Positions 17,801-27,844 of a DNA stretch of 64,000 nt are shown piece by piece. Source of the stretch: Arthrobacter sp. (lineage in GTDB: Bacteria; Actinomycetota; Actinomycetes; Actinomycetales; Micrococcaceae); assembly GCA_023264815.1 (NCBI GenBank), contig JAHFUZ010000011.1:1-64000 (forward strand), written 5' to 3'. Positions within the stretch are counted from its first letter, which is position 1, and each line of letters starts with the position of its first letter. The notes under the pieces were generated by a model. The model saw only the letters and a program-made list of their open reading frames with translations. It ran no database searches and was not told the DNA's origin. The translations under genes were made by a program, and so were the position numbers.

Positions 17801-19416
17801 GTGACCTGCGCGAAGGACTGCACAAAGTAGTCAAAGAGCAGGCGGGGGCGCTTGGACAGCACCGCCACAGGCGTGTCCGACCCCATGGCACCAAGCGGCT
17901 CGGCACCCGTGCGGGCCATCGGGCCGAGCAGGATCTTCAGCTCTTCGGTGGTGTACCCGAACGTCCGTTGGCGGATGTTCACCGAGGCGGCCGTGTGGAC
18001 CACGTGCTCGCGCTCGGGCAGCTCGTTGAGGTCGATCAGGTTGTCCTTGACCCATTCGGCCCAGGGGTTGGCTGCGGCCACTTCGGCCTTGACCTCTTCA
18101 TCGTCAATGATGCGGCCGGCGTCTGTGTCCACCAGGAACATCTTGCCCGGGGAAACGCGGCCTTTCTTGACCACCTTGGAGGGTTCGACGTCGATCACGC
18201 CCACCTCGGAGGCGAAGACGATCAGGCCGTCCTCGGTGATCCAATACCGTCCGGGGCGCAGGCCGTTGCGGTCCAGGGTGGCGCCCACCAGGTTGCCGTC
18301 GGTGAAGGAGACGGCGGCGGGGCCGTCCCACGGCTCCATGAGCAGTGAGTGGTATTCGTAGAACGCACGCCGTGCGGGATCCATCGTGGCGTGGTTTTCC
18401 CAGGCCTCGGGGATCATCATCATGATCGAGTGCGTGATGGGCCGGCCGGAGAGCCACAGCAGCTCGGCTACCTCGTCGAAGGACGCGGAGTCAGACGCAC
18501 CCGGGGTGCAGATGGGGTACAGCTCCTCGGGGGAATCGCCCAGCAGCGGGTTGGCGAGCTGGGACTGGCGGGCGCGCATCCAGTTCCGGTTGCCCTTGAC
18601 GGTGTTGATTTCACCGTTGTGGGCGATGGTGCGGAACGGCTGGGCAAGCGGCCAGGACGGGAACGTGTTGGTGGAGAAGCGCGAGTGGACAATGGCCAGC
18701 TTGGTCTTGAAGCGCTTGTCGGAGAGGTCCGGGTAGAACGGCTCCAGCTGGGCAGTGGTGAGCATGCCCTTGTAGACGATGGTGCGCGAGGACAGGGACG
18801 GGAAGTAGACACCGAACTTATTCTGGGCACGCTTGCGGATCCGCCAGGCACGGGCGTCGAGCTCATTGCGGTCCAGTCGCTCTCCGGTGGCGGAGGCAAG
18901 GAAGGGCTGTGAGAAGTAGGGCATGCAGGCACGCGCCATGGCACCTACGAGGTCTGCCACGATGGGCACTTCGCGCCAGCCCAGGACGGTGAGGCCCTCG
19001 TCTGCGGCCAGGCCTTCGATGCCGGCCTTGGCGGCTTCTGCCTCGCGCTGTTCGGCGGGCAGGAAGGCGGTGCCGGCCACGTACTGGCCGGGCGCGGGAA
19101 GTTCGAATTCTGTGACGGCCCGGAAGAATTCGTCAGGGATCTGCATCAGGAGGCCGGCGCCGTCACCGGTGCCTTCGTCAGCACCAACGGCACCGCGGTG
19201 TTCGAGGTTGCGCAGCGCGGTCAGTGCGGCGTCGACGATGTCGTAGCCGGGCTCGCCGCGGAGCGTGGCGATGATTGCAAGGCCACACGCGTCTTTTTCG
19301 TTCTCTGGGTTGTAAAGACCCCGGGCCTCCGGCAGCGCGGCGAAGCGCTTAAATGGAGAGACGGGGCCGTCTGATCCTATTTTTTCGGACCAACGTGGGC
19401 TATGAAGATGGGTCAT
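14806..19416 (-). CDS. gltB: glutamate synthase large subunit
   Basis: A 1536-residue enzyme of the GOGAT type. The amidotransferase nucleophile is Cys44 in KDACGLAI, which becomes the N-terminus after propeptide removal in the family. The central and FMN-binding synthase domains include [12 protein letters not shown] and [12 protein letters not shown]; the [3Fe-4S] cysteines are in [12 protein letters not shown]; the C-terminal beta-helix has repeated Gly motifs ([14 protein letters not shown]). The ATG at 19416 has AGGAAGGA upstream; a longer frame to 19620 lacks conserved sequence. With gltD it assimilates ammonia at low nitrogen. Confidence 0.97.
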   Translation of the reverse strand: MTHLHSPRWSEKIGSDGPVSPFKRFAALPEARGLYNPENEKDACGLAIIATLRGEPGYDIVDAALTALRNLEHRGAVGADEGTGDGAGLLMQIPDEFFRAVTEFELPAPGQYVAGTAFLPAEQREAEAAKAGIEGLAADEGLTVLGWREVPIVADLVGAMARACMPYFSQPFLASATGERLDRNELDARAWRIRKRAQNKFGVYFPSLSSRTIVYKGMLTTAQLEPFYPDLSDKRFKTKLAIVHSRFSTNTFPSWPLAQPFRTIAHNGEINTVKGNRNWMRARQSQLANPLLGDSPEELYPICTPGASDSASFDEVAELLWLSGRPITHSIMMMIPEAWENHATMDPARRAFYEYHSLLMEPWDGPAAVSFTDGNLVGATLDRNGLRPGRYWITEDGLIVFASEVGVIDVEPSKVVKKGRVSPGKMFLVDTDAGRIIDDEEVKAEVAAANPWAEWVKDNLIDLNELPEREHVVHTAASVNIRQRTFGYTTEELKILLGPMARTGAEPLGAMGSDTPVAVLSKRPRLLFDYFVQSFAQVTNPPLDAIREELVTSLTCAIGPNGNLLDTKQVRQPQVSLPFPVINNDQLAKIANIESPDGDRVAMKVRGLYRPEGGESALRARLTEICEQVSGAINRGVQYIVLSDRDSNAQWAPIPSLLLVSAVHHHLLRSANRTKTALVVEAGDVRETHHVAVLIGYGASAVNPYLAMESVEQLISSGDVVGVTPQDGVYNLIKGLGKGVLKIMSKMGISTVASYTGAQTFEALGLGQELVDEFFAGTHSQLGGVGLDVIAAEVSARHQMAYPEGGIEQPHRPLLGGGEYQWRRDGEPHLFNPETVFRLQHATRERRYDIFKAYTKGVDDQSENLMTLRGLLKFKNERPAVPLEEVEPVSSIVKRFSTGAMSYGSISKEAHETLAIAMNQLGGKSNTGEGGEDVDRLLDPKRRSAVKQIASGRFGVTSLYLTNADDIQIKMAQGAKPGEGGQLMAQKVYPWVARTRHSTPGVGLISPPPHHDIYSIEDLAQLIYDAKRANPSARVHVKLVSEVGIGTVASGVTKAKADVVLVSGHDGGTGASPLNSLKHAGVPWELGLAETQQTLMLNGLRDRVVVQVDGQLKTGRDVVIAALLGGEEFGFATAPLVVEGCIMMRVCHLDTCPVGVATQNPELRARFTGKPEFVVNFFEFLAEEVREILAELGFRSIEEAIGHAEVLDAREAINHWKADGLDLDPILHGLEFDDDAPLRNLTSQNHELDKHFDQRLITMATEALTDRSPVKIAVDVINTDRSVGTMLGHTVTKTFGTDVLAPDTIDITLTGTAGQSLGAFLPAGITLRLFGDSNDYVGKGLSGGRIIVRPDRTNVFKAEGNVIAGNVIGYGATSGEMFLRGQVGERFLVRNSGATAVVEGIGDHGCEYMTGGQTLIIGRTGRNFGAGMSGGTAYVLDLRTTRVNKDALQSGELQLVELDAEDRDIVHGLLVRHVEETESLHAARLLENFDDTCARITKVLPRDYAAVLQTRLDAIEEGLDPDGEEVWARILEVTGG

Positions 19417-19530
19417 TGAAGACGTCCTTCCTCGAGATCGTACGTATGGAAGGGACACCGTTGGCCCCACTTCTAAGCGCCGGTGTGGTGGGCACAACAA
19501 AGTGTTATTTACAGGAAATTGTAGGCCAGA

Positions 19531-19563
19531 CAGGCCTGCTGAACTAACAGTTACGCAGGCCTG
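19531..19563. repeat. inverted repeat upstream of gltB
   Basis: Arms caggcctgc (19531-19539) and its reverse complement (19555-19563), separated by 15 bases, within the 263-bp gap between lgt and gltB. No T-run follows on the minus strand. It could be an operator or an RNA hairpin in the gltB leader. I saw no other feature in this gap. Confidence 0.4.
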
Positions 19564-19679
19564 AGACCCGGGCTTGACCAGGCAGCAGCGATCTGCTGTC
19601 CGGGCGGGCCCTGTTGCCACGACGTTGTGGTGTGTGGGCGCTCCGAGTGGTGACTCTGCTGCCCTGCCGTGCCGGCGTA

Positions 19680-20858
19680 CTACTTGCTGGTGCCAGCCTC
19701 CGGCGCGGATTCCGTTGCCTTGTGGCCGGAATTTCCGGTCTCCGGCTCCCCAGGGACGGGCGTTCTGCCGCTCCTGATGGCCGATTCATCTTCCGTTGGG
19801 GTGGAAGAATCTCCGGAACCATTTTGGTTATCAGGCAGATTATCATGGGATTCACTATCTGAGACAGAAGTATCCGCATCGCGGACCTCGGGCTTGCTTG
19901 CCGCTGTGTCTGCGCCTGCACCCACGAGGGCCTCTTCACGGTCTGCTTCGGCAGCTGGACCGCGGCCCGGCAGGTACGGCGTGTCAGGATCCGGCCTGCC
20001 CTTCCTGCCGAGGAGGATGAAGACGACCAAGGCCACCACAAGCACGAGGATGCTGGTCCAGACATTCAGCCTGGTGGTGACGCCGAAGAGGGTGATCTGC
20101 TCGGCCTCATCGATGCGCATCGCCTCGATCCACACCCGGCCCAGCGTGTAGTAGATCGCGTAGAGCCAGAACAGCCGGGCACGGCGGAAGTGGAACCGGC
20201 GGTCCAGGGCGAGCAGGATCAGCACCCCCGCGATGTTCCAGAGCGACTCATACAGGAACGTGGGGTGGAAGAGCGTGTCCGCCGGCGTTCCGGCGGGGAA
20301 GTTGGGGTTGTCCGCATCGATCTGCAGTCCCCAGGGCAGCGTGGTGGGTCCGCCGAAAAGCTCCTGGTTGAAGTAGTTGCCCCACCTGCCGACGGCCTGG
20401 GCCAGCAGCAGGCCCGGAGCCGCGGCGTCCAGGAAAGCGGTCAGCTTCACTCCTGCGCGCCGGCAGCCGATCCAGGCGCCCACAACACCCAGCACCACGG
20501 CACCCCAGATCCCCAGGCCGCCGCGCTGGATCTGCGGGATCAGCCACAGGTCCCCCGTCCCGTCAAAGCCGGGGCCGAAGTACGCATCCGGGGAGGACAC
20601 CACATGGTAGAGGCGTCCGCCGATGATGCCGAACGGGATGGCCCAGATGACGATGTCCCACACGCTGCCTTCGGGCGCACCCCGCCGGGCCCACCGGACC
20701 GAGGTGAGCCACAGGCCCAAGATGATCCCGGCCAGGATGCACAGGGCATAGGCATGGATCCGCAGGGTCCCCCACGGCAGCGGGATGTCGAAGCCGGACC
20801 AGTCCGGGCTGGGGATGCTGGCCGGCACGAGGGCGGCCACGTGAAGGAGCGTCTGCAT
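19680..20858 (-). CDS. lgt: prolipoprotein diacylglyceryl transferase
   Basis: A 392-residue membrane enzyme that moves a diacylglyceryl group from phosphatidylglycerol to the lipobox cysteine of prolipoproteins. Seven hydrophobic segments are visible; the Lgt signature lies in [19 protein letters not shown], with GGRLYHV and [11 protein letters not shown] before it. About 110 residues after the last membrane segment are polar and rich in Asp, Glu, Ser and Pro, a disordered tail common in actinobacterial Lgt. The start is four bases after the trpA stop, so it is the next gene of the trp transcript. Confidence 0.95.
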   Translation of the reverse strand: MQTLLHVAALVPASIPSPDWSGFDIPLPWGTLRIHAYALCILAGIILGLWLTSVRWARRGAPEGSVWDIVIWAIPFGIIGGRLYHVVSSPDAYFGPGFDGTGDLWLIPQIQRGGLGIWGAVVLGVVGAWIGCRRAGVKLTAFLDAAAPGLLLAQAVGRWGNYFNQELFGGPTTLPWGLQIDADNPNFPAGTPADTLFHPTFLYESLWNIAGVLILLALDRRFHFRRARLFWLYAIYYTLGRVWIEAMRIDEAEQITLFGVTTRLNVWTSILVLVVALVVFILLGRKGRPDPDTPYLPGRGPAAEADREEALVGAGADTAASKPEVRDADTSVSDSESHDNLPDNQNGSGDSSTPTEDESAIRSGRTPVPGEPETGNSGHKATESAPEAGTSK

Positions 20859-20862
20859 GGGA

Positions 20863-21669
20863 CTAAGCCACTTCCCTGGCCAGGCCGGCGCTCAGATCGC
20901 GGGTGAGGTCGGCGACGGCCGGGACTCCGCCGTCGCGGATGGCGGCCACCAGGGCGGTGCCCACAATAACGCCGTCGGCGTAGGCGGCGATCTCGCGGAC
21001 ATGCCCTGCGTTGGACACACCGAGGCCCACGCAGACACGCTTGGCGCCGGCGGCGTGGGTATCGGCCACGAGCCGTTCTGCGCTGCTGCTCACGTCCTGC
21101 CGGGTGCCGGTGACGCCCATGATGGACACGGCGTACACAAAGCCACGGCTTGCCTTCACCGTCATGGCCAGGCGCTCGGGGGTGGAGGACGGTGCCACGA
21201 GGAACACCCGGTCCAGTCCGTACTTGTCCGAGGCGTCAAACCATTCTGAAGCCTCGTCCGGGATGAGGTCCGGCGTGATGAGCCCGGCTCCCCCGGCCTC
21301 GGCGAGGCGGCGGGAAAATTCGTCCACGCCCATCCGGACCACGGGGTTCCAGTAGGTCATCACCAGCACGGCCACATCGGTGGCTGCGGTGATACCGGCA
21401 ACCACGTCGAAGACGCTGGCCACGTGGAAGCCGTTTTCGATGGCTTCGGTGGTGGCAGCCTGGATCACCGGGCCGTCCATCACGGGGTCGGAGTACGGGA
21501 TGCCGATTTCGATCAGGTCTGCGCCGTTTTGGGCCATGGCGATGCCGGCGTCAATGCTTGCCTGGACACTTGGGTAGCCGGCCGGCAGGTAGCCAATCAG
21601 CGCCGCGCGGCCCTGGGACTTTGCGCGGTCGATGGCCGCCGCGGATTTGCTGGCGATAGCTTCTGTCAT
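20863..21669 (-). CDS. trpA: tryptophan synthase alpha subunit
   Basis: A 268-residue TIM-barrel enzyme that cleaves indole-3-glycerol phosphate to indole and glyceraldehyde 3-phosphate. The catalytic Glu and Asp lie in DLIEIGIPYSDPVMDGP; the phosphate-binding region includes VGLGVSNAGHV and DGVIVGTALV. The ATG shares its A with the trpB stop (TGATG), which couples synthesis of the two subunits of the alpha2beta2 complex. Confidence 0.97.
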   Translation of the reverse strand: MTEAIASKSAAAIDRAKSQGRAALIGYLPAGYPSVQASIDAGIAMAQNGADLIEIGIPYSDPVMDGPVIQAATTEAIENGFHVASVFDVVAGITAATDVAVLVMTYWNPVVRMGVDEFSRRLAEAGGAGLITPDLIPDEASEWFDASDKYGLDRVFLVAPSSTPERLAMTVKASRGFVYAVSIMGVTGTRQDVSSSAERLVADTHAAGAKRVCVGLGVSNAGHVREIAAYADGVIVGTALVAAIRDGGVPAVADLTRDLSAGLAREVA

Positions 21670-23027
21670 CAGTTTTGGTCCTTCTCGGCGTCGGCCAGGC
21701 GTTCGGCCGGCCCCTTGGGCTTGCGCGTGGACAGGGTGGTGCCCTTGACGTTGCCGTCCTCGTCCAGCATGTCGAACCAGTCGGCGGCGGTCTCCACGTC
21801 CTTATCGCCACGGCCGGACAGATTCACGATCACGATGGTGTCCGACGGCGTTGCCTGGCCTTCGGTGAGTCGCTTCCCCACCTTGATGGCGCCGGCGAGG
21901 GCATGCGCCGACTCAATGGCCGGGATGATCCCCTCGGTGCGGCACAGGAGGCGGAAGGCTTCCATGGCTTCGGTGTCGGTGATGGGCTCGTAGGTGACGC
22001 GGCCGATGTCCGCAAGGTAGGAGTGCTCGGGGCCCACGCTCGGGTAGTCCAGGCCGGCCGAAATCGAGTGCGATTCGACAGTCTGGCCGTCTTCGTCCTG
22101 CATCAGGTACGAGCGGGCGCCATGCAGCACGCCGGGACGTCCCAGCGTGATGGCAGCCGCGTGCCGGCCGGTTTCGACGCCGTCTCCGCCTGCCTCAAAT
22201 CCGTAGATCTTGACCGAGGGGTCATCGAGGAAGCTGTGGAAAATTCCGATGGCGTTGGAGCCGCCGCCGATGCAGGCACAGACGGCGTCGGGCAGCTTGC
22301 CGGTCTGCTCCAGGATCTGGGCGCGGGCTTCCTCGCCAATGACCTCGTGGAAGAAGCGCACCATGGCCGGGAACGGGTGCGCTCCAGCAGCGGTACCCAG
22401 CAGGTAGTGGGTGGTGTCAACGTTGGAGACCCAGTCGCGCAGGGCGTCGTTGATGGCGTCCTTCAGCGTCTGCGAGCCGTTGGTCACAGGAACCACCGTG
22501 GCGCCCAGGAGCTGCATGCGGGCAACGTTGAGGGCCTGCCGGCGGCAGTCCTCGGCACCCATGTAGACCACGCATTCGAGGCCCAGCAGGGCGGCGGCGG
22601 TGGCGCTGGCCACACCATGCTGCCCGGCTCCGGTCTCGGCAATCACGCGGGTCTTGCCCATGCGCTTGGCCAGCAGGGCCTGCCCCAGGACGTTGTTGAT
22701 CTTGTGCGAGCCTGTGTGGTTGAGGTCCTCGCGCTTGAGGAACACGCGGGCGCCGCCGGCGTAGGCGGAGAAGTTCTTGGCCTCGGTGAGGAGGGACGGC
22801 CGGCCGGAGTAGTTCTTGTTCAGGTCCGCCAGCTGGGCCAGGAACTCAGGATCGGCTTTGGCCTTCTCGAACGTATCCTGCACCTCGTCCAGGGCCGCGA
22901 TCAGGGACTCGGGCATCCAGCGTCCGCCAAACTTGCCGAAGTACGGCCCGGGGGCGTTCTTCAGCGAGCCGCCCTGGAGGAATGCGTCCACAGCGTTGAT
23001 ATCAGCGTTTTCTGAGGTTTCAGCCAT
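21669..23027 (-). CDS. trpB: tryptophan synthase beta subunit
   Basis: A 452-residue PLP enzyme joining indole and serine to tryptophan. The PLP lysine is in [15 protein letters not shown]; the substrate loop [10 protein letters not shown] and the phosphate-binding GGGSNAIG are intact, as is [16 protein letters not shown]. The C-terminal ~30 residues ([20 protein letters not shown]) extend past the usual end and are polar. It follows trpC after 75 bp. Confidence 0.97.
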   Translation of the reverse strand: MAETSENADINAVDAFLQGGSLKNAPGPYFGKFGGRWMPESLIAALDEVQDTFEKAKADPEFLAQLADLNKNYSGRPSLLTEAKNFSAYAGGARVFLKREDLNHTGSHKINNVLGQALLAKRMGKTRVIAETGAGQHGVASATAAALLGLECVVYMGAEDCRRQALNVARMQLLGATVVPVTNGSQTLKDAINDALRDWVSNVDTTHYLLGTAAGAHPFPAMVRFFHEVIGEEARAQILEQTGKLPDAVCACIGGGSNAIGIFHSFLDDPSVKIYGFEAGGDGVETGRHAAAITLGRPGVLHGARSYLMQDEDGQTVESHSISAGLDYPSVGPEHSYLADIGRVTYEPITDTEAMEAFRLLCRTEGIIPAIESAHALAGAIKVGKRLTEGQATPSDTIVIVNLSGRGDKDVETAADWFDMLDEDGNVKGTTLSTRKPKGPAERLADAEKDQN

Positions 23028-23102
23028 CAGTCCCGTCCTGTTCCAGTTGCATCGTTCAGAAGTTTGGGGCTGCCGGCTCCCGGGCCGGCAGCTGCCGGTG
23101 GG

Positions 23103-23924
23103 CTAGGCCCGCGCGGCTATGGCGGCAGCGCCTGCCGCAGTGAACTCGGCAATCCGCTCCCGGGGAGTGGAATCGCTCACCAGTGCCTCGCCCACGAGGA
23201 TGGCGTTCGCGCCGTGAGCGGCGTAGTGGGTCACGTCGTCAACATCGCGCACCCCGGATTCGGCGATGACCAGCGCTTCGGCGGGTATCAGGCCGGCAAG
23301 GGAGGCGAAAACTGAACGGTCGACGTCGAGCGTTTTCAGGTTGCGGACGTTGACGCCGATGATGCGCGCCTCAGCCGCTACCGCACGTTCGATCTCCGCT
23401 TCAGTGTGTGTCTCCACGAGCACGTTCATGCCGAGTTCGCGGCTGAGCGCACTGAAGTCCCGCAGCTCGCTGTCGGACAGCGAGGCGACGATCAGCAGGA
23501 TCAGGTCGGCGCCGTGGGCCCGGGCCTCCCAGATTTGGTATTCGTCAACCGTGAAGTCCTTGCGCAGCAAGGGCACGTCAACACGGGCACGGACAGCATC
23601 CAGGTCGGCGAGGGAGCCGTTGAACCGCCTCTTCTCGGTGAGGACGCTGATGACGGCGGCCCCGCCGTCGGCGTACTGGGCAGCGAGGGAGGCCGGGTCC
23701 ACGATGGTGGCCAGGTTCCCCTTGGACGGGCTGCGCCGCTTGATCTCGGCGATGACTTTGAGTTCATTGCGCGGTGCGGCAGGACCGCCGAGGGCGGCCC
23801 AGGCATCACGCGCGGGCGCCGCGGCGGCGGCCCGGTCCTTCAGTTCCGCGAGGGAGACGAGGCGCTGCCTGGCCTCCATATCCTCCCTGACACCGGCATT
23901 GATGTCATCGAGAACAGTCGCCAT
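23103..23924 (-). CDS. trpC: indole-3-glycerol phosphate synthase
   Basis: A 273-residue TIM barrel that closes the indole ring. Signature KVIAEIKRRSPSKG holds the catalytic lysine; FTVDEYQIWEARAHGAD and GVNVRNLKTLDVD follow the family, and the phosphate site is around AESGVRDVDDV. The start at 23924 shares a base with the upstream stop (TGATG); a longer frame to 24107 is out of character with the family. The trpF enzyme is not fused to it and not seen in the window. Confidence 0.96.
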   Translation of the reverse strand: MATVLDDINAGVREDMEARQRLVSLAELKDRAAAAAPARDAWAALGGPAAPRNELKVIAEIKRRSPSKGNLATIVDPASLAAQYADGGAAVISVLTEKRRFNGSLADLDAVRARVDVPLLRKDFTVDEYQIWEARAHGADLILLIVASLSDSELRDFSALSRELGMNVLVETHTEAEIERAVAAEARIIGVNVRNLKTLDVDRSVFASLAGLIPAEALVIAESGVRDVDDVTHYAAHGANAILVGEALVSDSTPRERIAEFTAAGAAAIAARA

Positions 23925-24211
23925 CAGTGGCCGGTGCTCTTGAGCTTGCTGCCTTCGACGCCGTAGCCTGCCTTGCGCATGATGTACCCCAGGATCAGGC
24001 CGAGGACCATCACGGCAGCGCCGGCAATGAAGATGGGGGTGTTGGCGATGACAAAGGCGATGGAGCACACCAGCGCGCCAACCAGCATCACGATCACGCA
24101 GGTCCATGCTGCGGGGCTGTTGCCGTGGCCCAGTTCCTGGCTGTGGTCAACGCCGTGGTGGACAACTGCTTCCGGGGCGGTTTTGGACGCGGACGCGGGT
24201 GCTTTGCTCAT
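23924..24211 (-). CDS. HGxxPAAW family small membrane protein
   Basis: A 95-residue protein with two hydrophobic helices (AWTCVIVMLVGALVCSIAFV and IFIAGAAVMVLGLILGYIM) and the hallmark HGNSPAAW just before the first. The N-terminus is polar, with a His-rich VVHHGVDHSQELGHG. ATG at 24211 is preceded by AGGAG. It is locked into the trp operon by a TGATG junction with trpC. The family has no known function; the position suggests a link to tryptophan or chorismate metabolism, which is inference. Confidence 0.8.
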   Translation of the reverse strand: MSKAPASASKTAPEAVVHHGVDHSQELGHGNSPAAWTCVIVMLVGALVCSIAFVIANTPIFIAGAAVMVLGLILGYIMRKAGYGVEGSKLKSTGH

Positions 24212-24338
24212 GTGAAATCTCCTCAGGATCAATACTGCTTACATTCTGCCATTTTTTGGCCGGTACCTGCCCATCGGCAGCCCCGGCCGCGGTTTGGCGC
24301 GGTGGGCGCCGCGCGGCCCGGCGCACTTCCTGTAATGC

Positions 24339-24932
24339 TCAGGTGGGATCGTCACCGCGGGACAGCCTGTCCCAGCTGTCGATTTCGTCCACGGGCCCCG
24401 CAGCGGCTGCGGACGTGCCCGCCGGCACGCCGGCGTCATATCTTGTTCGGGACCTCCAGTACCGGCCGGCGGGAACAATCAGCACGGCGCCAAGCGCCAG
24501 CAGGATCCCGACGACGACGGCGAGCACCGGGAACGCGGTCACGTCGGCTCCGGCGGTACTTCCGGTGACTCCCGTCGCGGCAGCTATGGAGCCCTGCGCG
24601 GCAGTCAGCGGATCCGCCAGCACCGTGGCGGCTGCTGCGATGATGCCGGCGGCTGCGAGGACCACAATGGTGGTGATGACCCACCGCGCGATCCTGCCGG
24701 CGATGGACGCAGCCAGTCCCCCCGCCAATGCCACGAGCGCCAGCGCGGTCACCGTGGTGGCCGCCTTGCTGCCCTGGACGGGCAGGGTGTTTTGGCCGCC
24801 TGCGGTCTGGCCCACCTGGTTGGGATCAAGGGTGACCGTGATCCAGGTCTGGGTGGTGGTGCCGAAGACGGCGAGGGCCAGCACTGCGATCAGGAGCACA
24901 AGCGTGGACTTCCGGGCCCAGACCGGCGTCAT
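24339..24932 (-). CDS. Trp biosynthesis-associated membrane protein
   Basis: A 197-residue protein with four hydrophobic segments (STLVLLIAVLALAVFGTTT at the N-terminus, then helices around residues 60, 85 and 135) and a polar C-terminal tail. It fits the TIGR02234 type family that is always found in actinobacterial trp operons. Its ATG overlaps the trpE stop by four bases (ATGA). Role unknown; a transporter or channelling role is only a guess. Confidence 0.85.
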   Translation of the reverse strand: MTPVWARKSTLVLLIAVLALAVFGTTTQTWITVTLDPNQVGQTAGGQNTLPVQGSKAATTVTALALVALAGGLAASIAGRIARWVITTIVVLAAAGIIAAAATVLADPLTAAQGSIAAATGVTGSTAGADVTAFPVLAVVVGILLALGAVLIVPAGRYWRSRTRYDAGVPAGTSAAAAGPVDEIDSWDRLSRGDDPT

Positions 24933-26497
24933 TCGCGGTCCTTTCCAGCGTCCGGCAGAAAGTCGGCGGCAATGTTACGCAGCGATCCGGCCGTGTGAAC
25001 TGCGCGCAGTGGCGCTGCGGCCTTGTTCACGGTCTCCTGCGCCTCGGCGGGGTTCACCGAGTCTGCCACGATGCCGCCCCCGGCCTGGACATACGCGCGC
25101 CCTTCACGCAGCAGCGCGGAGCGGATGGCGATGGCCATGTCCATGTCGCCGGCGAAGTCGAGGTAGCCCACCACGCCGCCGTAGATTCCGCGCCGGTGCG
25201 GCTCCAGCTGGTCCAGCAGGCGCAGGGCCCGTGGCTTGGGCGCACCGGAGAGGGTCCCTGCCGGGAAGGTGGCCTTGAGGACGTCGTAGGCCTTGGCCTG
25301 CGGCGACAGCTGCCCCACCACGGTGGACACGAGGTGCATGATGTGGCTGAACCGTTCCACCTCCATAAACTGCGTGACATCCACGGTGCCGGCCACGCAG
25401 ACCTTGGAGAGGTCGTTGCGGGAGAGGTCCACCAGCATCAGGTGCTCGGCGCGTTCCTTCTGGTCGGCCAGGAGTTCCTCCGCCAGGGCCTTGTCCGCCT
25501 CCACGGTCTTGCCCCGGGGGCGCGAACCGGCGATGGGGTGGGTGATGACTTCCTCACCGGTGACAGTCACGAGGGCCTCCGGGGAGGAGCCCACGATCGT
25601 GTATTCGCGGCCGTCTGCGTCCTCCAGGCTAAAGAGGTACATGTACGGGCTCGGGTTGGTGTTGCGCAGGACCCGGTAAACATCCAGGGGCGAGGCGTCG
25701 CATTCCATTTCGAAGCGGCGGGAGATCACCACTTGGAACACCTCGCCGTCCACAATCGCTTCCTTGCCGCGGTCCAGTGCTTCCAGGTACGCAGGTTCCG
25801 CCCAGCGTTCCTCCACGCTGGAGGCGAAGTCCAAGGCGGCGGGTTCCAGGACGGAGACAGGCTGCGCCACGGGCGTGCTGACCGTGGCCAGCAAGGCCTT
25901 TACCCGTGCCACGGCGTCGTGCCAGGCGTCGTCAACGCGTTCGGAGCTGTTGTCGAAGTTGATGGCGTTGGCGATGAGCAGCACGCTGCCGTCATGGTTG
26001 TCGTGGACGGCCATGTCCGTGACGAGGTTCAGTGCAAGCTCCGGCAGGTGGAGGTCGTCCTCGGGCGGGCTGGTGAGGCGTTCCCAGTGCCGGACGGTTT
26101 CCCAGCCAAGAAACCCCACCAGGCCGGACGTAAACGGGGGCAGGCCTTCGAACCTGGTGGTCCGCAGCGCGTCGATGGTGTCGCGGATGGCGTCCACGGG
26201 ATTGCCGTCCAAGGGCACGCCGGCAGGGGGTTGGCCCAGCCAGTGAGCCTGGCCGTCCTTGGTGGTCAGCGTGGCCCGGGACTTGGCGCCGATGAAGGAG
26301 TACCGCGACCAGGTGCCGCCCACGGCCGCGGATTCCATCAGGAACGTTCCGGGCTGGCCCTGGGCCAGCTTCCGGTAGAGGCCGATGGGTGTCTCAGCGT
26401 CCGCCAGCACCTTGAGCGTCACGGGGATGACCCGGCTGGTGCGGGCGAGTTCGCGGAACTCCTCAAGGCCCGGGCTGATGATTCCAAGGTCCTGCAT
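24929..26497 (-). CDS. trpE: anthranilate synthase component I
   Basis: A 522-residue chorismate-using enzyme that makes anthranilate with ammonia from TrpG. The N-terminal feedback region (LLMESAAVGG-type, here FLMESAAVGGTWSRYSF) carries the Trp-binding Ser. Catalytic motifs THPIAGSRPRGKT, LVDLSRNDLSKVC and FPAGTLSGAPKPRALRLLDQL are complete. The gene starts 109 bp after hisI. No trpG or trpD is nearby, so the glutaminase and phosphoribosyltransferase must be elsewhere. I found no Trp-rich leader peptide in the hisI-trpE gap. Confidence 0.96.
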   Translation of the reverse strand: MQDLGIISPGLEEFRELARTSRVIPVTLKVLADAETPIGLYRKLAQGQPGTFLMESAAVGGTWSRYSFIGAKSRATLTTKDGQAHWLGQPPAGVPLDGNPVDAIRDTIDALRTTRFEGLPPFTSGLVGFLGWETVRHWERLTSPPEDDLHLPELALNLVTDMAVHDNHDGSVLLIANAINFDNSSERVDDAWHDAVARVKALLATVSTPVAQPVSVLEPAALDFASSVEERWAEPAYLEALDRGKEAIVDGEVFQVVISRRFEMECDASPLDVYRVLRNTNPSPYMYLFSLEDADGREYTIVGSSPEALVTVTGEEVITHPIAGSRPRGKTVEADKALAEELLADQKERAEHLMLVDLSRNDLSKVCVAGTVDVTQFMEVERFSHIMHLVSTVVGQLSPQAKAYDVLKATFPAGTLSGAPKPRALRLLDQLEPHRRGIYGGVVGYLDFAGDMDMAIAIRSALLREGRAYVQAGGGIVADSVNPAEAQETVNKAAAPLRAVHTAGSLRNIAADFLPDAGKDRE

Positions 26498-26606
26498 GGC
26501 TATGCTTTTCCGCCTGTTCTTGTGTGCCGCCGGATGGGACCGGCGTCAGTGGTGTGCTGCCAGAGTGGGAAGTCCTGCGGGCGGGTTGCCTGCCCGGGAG
26601 GGTGGT

Positions 26607-27014
26607 TCAGAGGGCTGCGCCGATCCGGACGTCCAGGGACCGTCCATCGAAGCAGGTCCGGGTGCCCGTGTGGCAGGCCGCGCCGACCTGGTCCACCCGG
26701 ATCAGGAGGGCGTCGCCATCGCAGTCCGTTGCCACCGACTTGACCCACTGGATGTGTCCGGAGGTGTCCCCCTTGCGCCAGTACTCCTGGCGGGAACGGG
26801 AGTAGAAGGTGACCCGCCCCGTGGTCATGGTGCGGTGCAGCGCTTCGTCGTCCATCCAGCCGAGCATCAGCACCTCGTTGGTGTCGAACTGCTGGACCAC
26901 GGCAGCCACGAGCCCCGCACTGTCACGCTTCAGCGCGGCGGCCACTGCGGGTGGAAGCGGGCTGTTGCCGGGGGCGGGGGCGGGTACGGGGGCGGGGGCA
27001 GGCTGCTCAGACAT
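26607..27014 (-). CDS. hisI: phosphoribosyl-AMP cyclohydrolase
   Basis: A 135-residue enzyme of histidine synthesis, opening the ring of phosphoribosyl-AMP. Zinc ligands are in [14 protein letters not shown] and the Mg/Asp site in [11 protein letters not shown]; the family motif [17 protein letters not shown] is present. The first ~20 residues are Pro/Ala repeats ([12 protein letters not shown]), absent from most relatives. It lies at the head of the trp gene cluster, with the promoter probably in 27015-27149, shared with a divergent gene. Confidence 0.95.
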   Translation of the reverse strand: MSEQPAPAPVPAPAPGNSPLPPAVAAALKRDSAGLVAAVVQQFDTNEVLMLGWMDDEALHRTMTTGRVTFYSRSRQEYWRKGDTSGHIQWVKSVATDCDGDALLIRVDQVGAACHTGTRTCFDGRSLDVRIGAAL

Positions 27015-27149
27015 CAGACCAAGTCTAGTGCCTGATCCTCAGCGCTCGAATATGCCCGAAGCGGCATGCATCGGACTATGACCAGGGCAACCCGCGAACT
27101 GGCGGTTCTGCTGCCCAACCCGCCCGCTCTCGTGCTAGTTTCACAAGTG

Positions 27150-27794
27150 ATGCATTTCGTCGATCCGTCCCGAGAAGTCCTGGCCGAAACCCTGCTGGCG
27201 GCTGGCCCTGATGCCCCTACCCTCTGCCGAGGCTGGCGCACCAGGGACCTTGCCGCGCACCTGTACCTGCGCGAGCGCAAAGCTGCCGTGGGCCTGGGCC
27301 TCATCATCAAGCGGCTGTCCAAAGCCTCGGACAAAGCCACGGCCAAACTTGCCGCGACACTGAAGACCACGGACGACTACACCGGGCTGGTCAATACCTT
27401 CCGGGCCGGTCCGCCTGCCCTGTCCCCCATGAACATCAAGGCACTGGACGAAAGCTCCAACCTGATCGAATACTTTGTGCACACCGAGGACATCCGCCGC
27501 GCGGTGGACCGCTGGGCACCCCGGGCACTGGATGAGGAATACTCGGATGCCCTCTGGGACGAACTCATCAAGCGGGCCGCCATCCTCTACCGCGGCGTGG
27601 ACCTGGGCATCGTGCTGGTCCGTCCGTCCGGCCCCAGGCACGTAGCCAAAAGGGCACCTGTTTCGGTGGCGATCGTCGGCGAGCCGGGCGAACTGCTGAT
27701 GCATGCCCACGGCCGGACCCGCCATGCGCTTGTCACCTTCGAAGGCCAGCCGGACGCCGTCGCGCTCCTGCAGTCAGCCGAAGTCGGCCTCTAG
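27150..27794 (+). CDS. TIGR03085-type metal-binding protein (DinB/maleylpyruvate isomerase fold)
   Basis: A 214-residue protein. The N-terminal part (LCRGWRTRDLAAHLYLRERK) is the usual opening of mycothiol-dependent maleylpyruvate isomerase-like proteins, with histidines at AAHL and YFVHTEDIRRA as likely metal ligands. The TIGR03085 family is actinobacterial and uncharacterised. ATG at 27150 chosen over an upstream ATG because the extra residues are not family-like. It is divergent from hisI and ends at a small terminator. Confidence 0.8.
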   Translation: MHFVDPSREVLAETLLAAGPDAPTLCRGWRTRDLAAHLYLRERKAAVGLGLIIKRLSKASDKATAKLAATLKTTDDYTGLVNTFRAGPPALSPMNIKALDESSNLIEYFVHTEDIRRAVDRWAPRALDEEYSDALWDELIKRAAILYRGVDLGIVLVRPSGPRHVAKRAPVSVAIVGEPGELLMHAHGRTRHALVTFEGQPDAVALLQSAEVGL

Positions 27795-27811
27795 GGTTCC
27801 GATCCCCCGGC

Positions 27812-27837
27812 AGCAACGCCGCGTTGCTCTAGTTTTT
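27812..27837 (+). terminator. terminator after the TIGR03085-type gene
   Basis: Seven-base arms AGCAACG / CGTTGCT (27812-27818, 27822-27828) with a 3-base loop, followed by CTAGTTTTT. Confidence 0.65.
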
Positions 27838-27844
27838 GGGAGGG

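Noticed and set aside
21675..23015. Long open frame antisense to trpB
   Set aside because: trpB is fully conserved on the other strand; this frame has no known domain.
26498..26606. Tryptophan attenuator before trpE
   Set aside because: No leader peptide with Trp codons and no terminator/antiterminator pair could be read; only a short GC inverted repeat is present.
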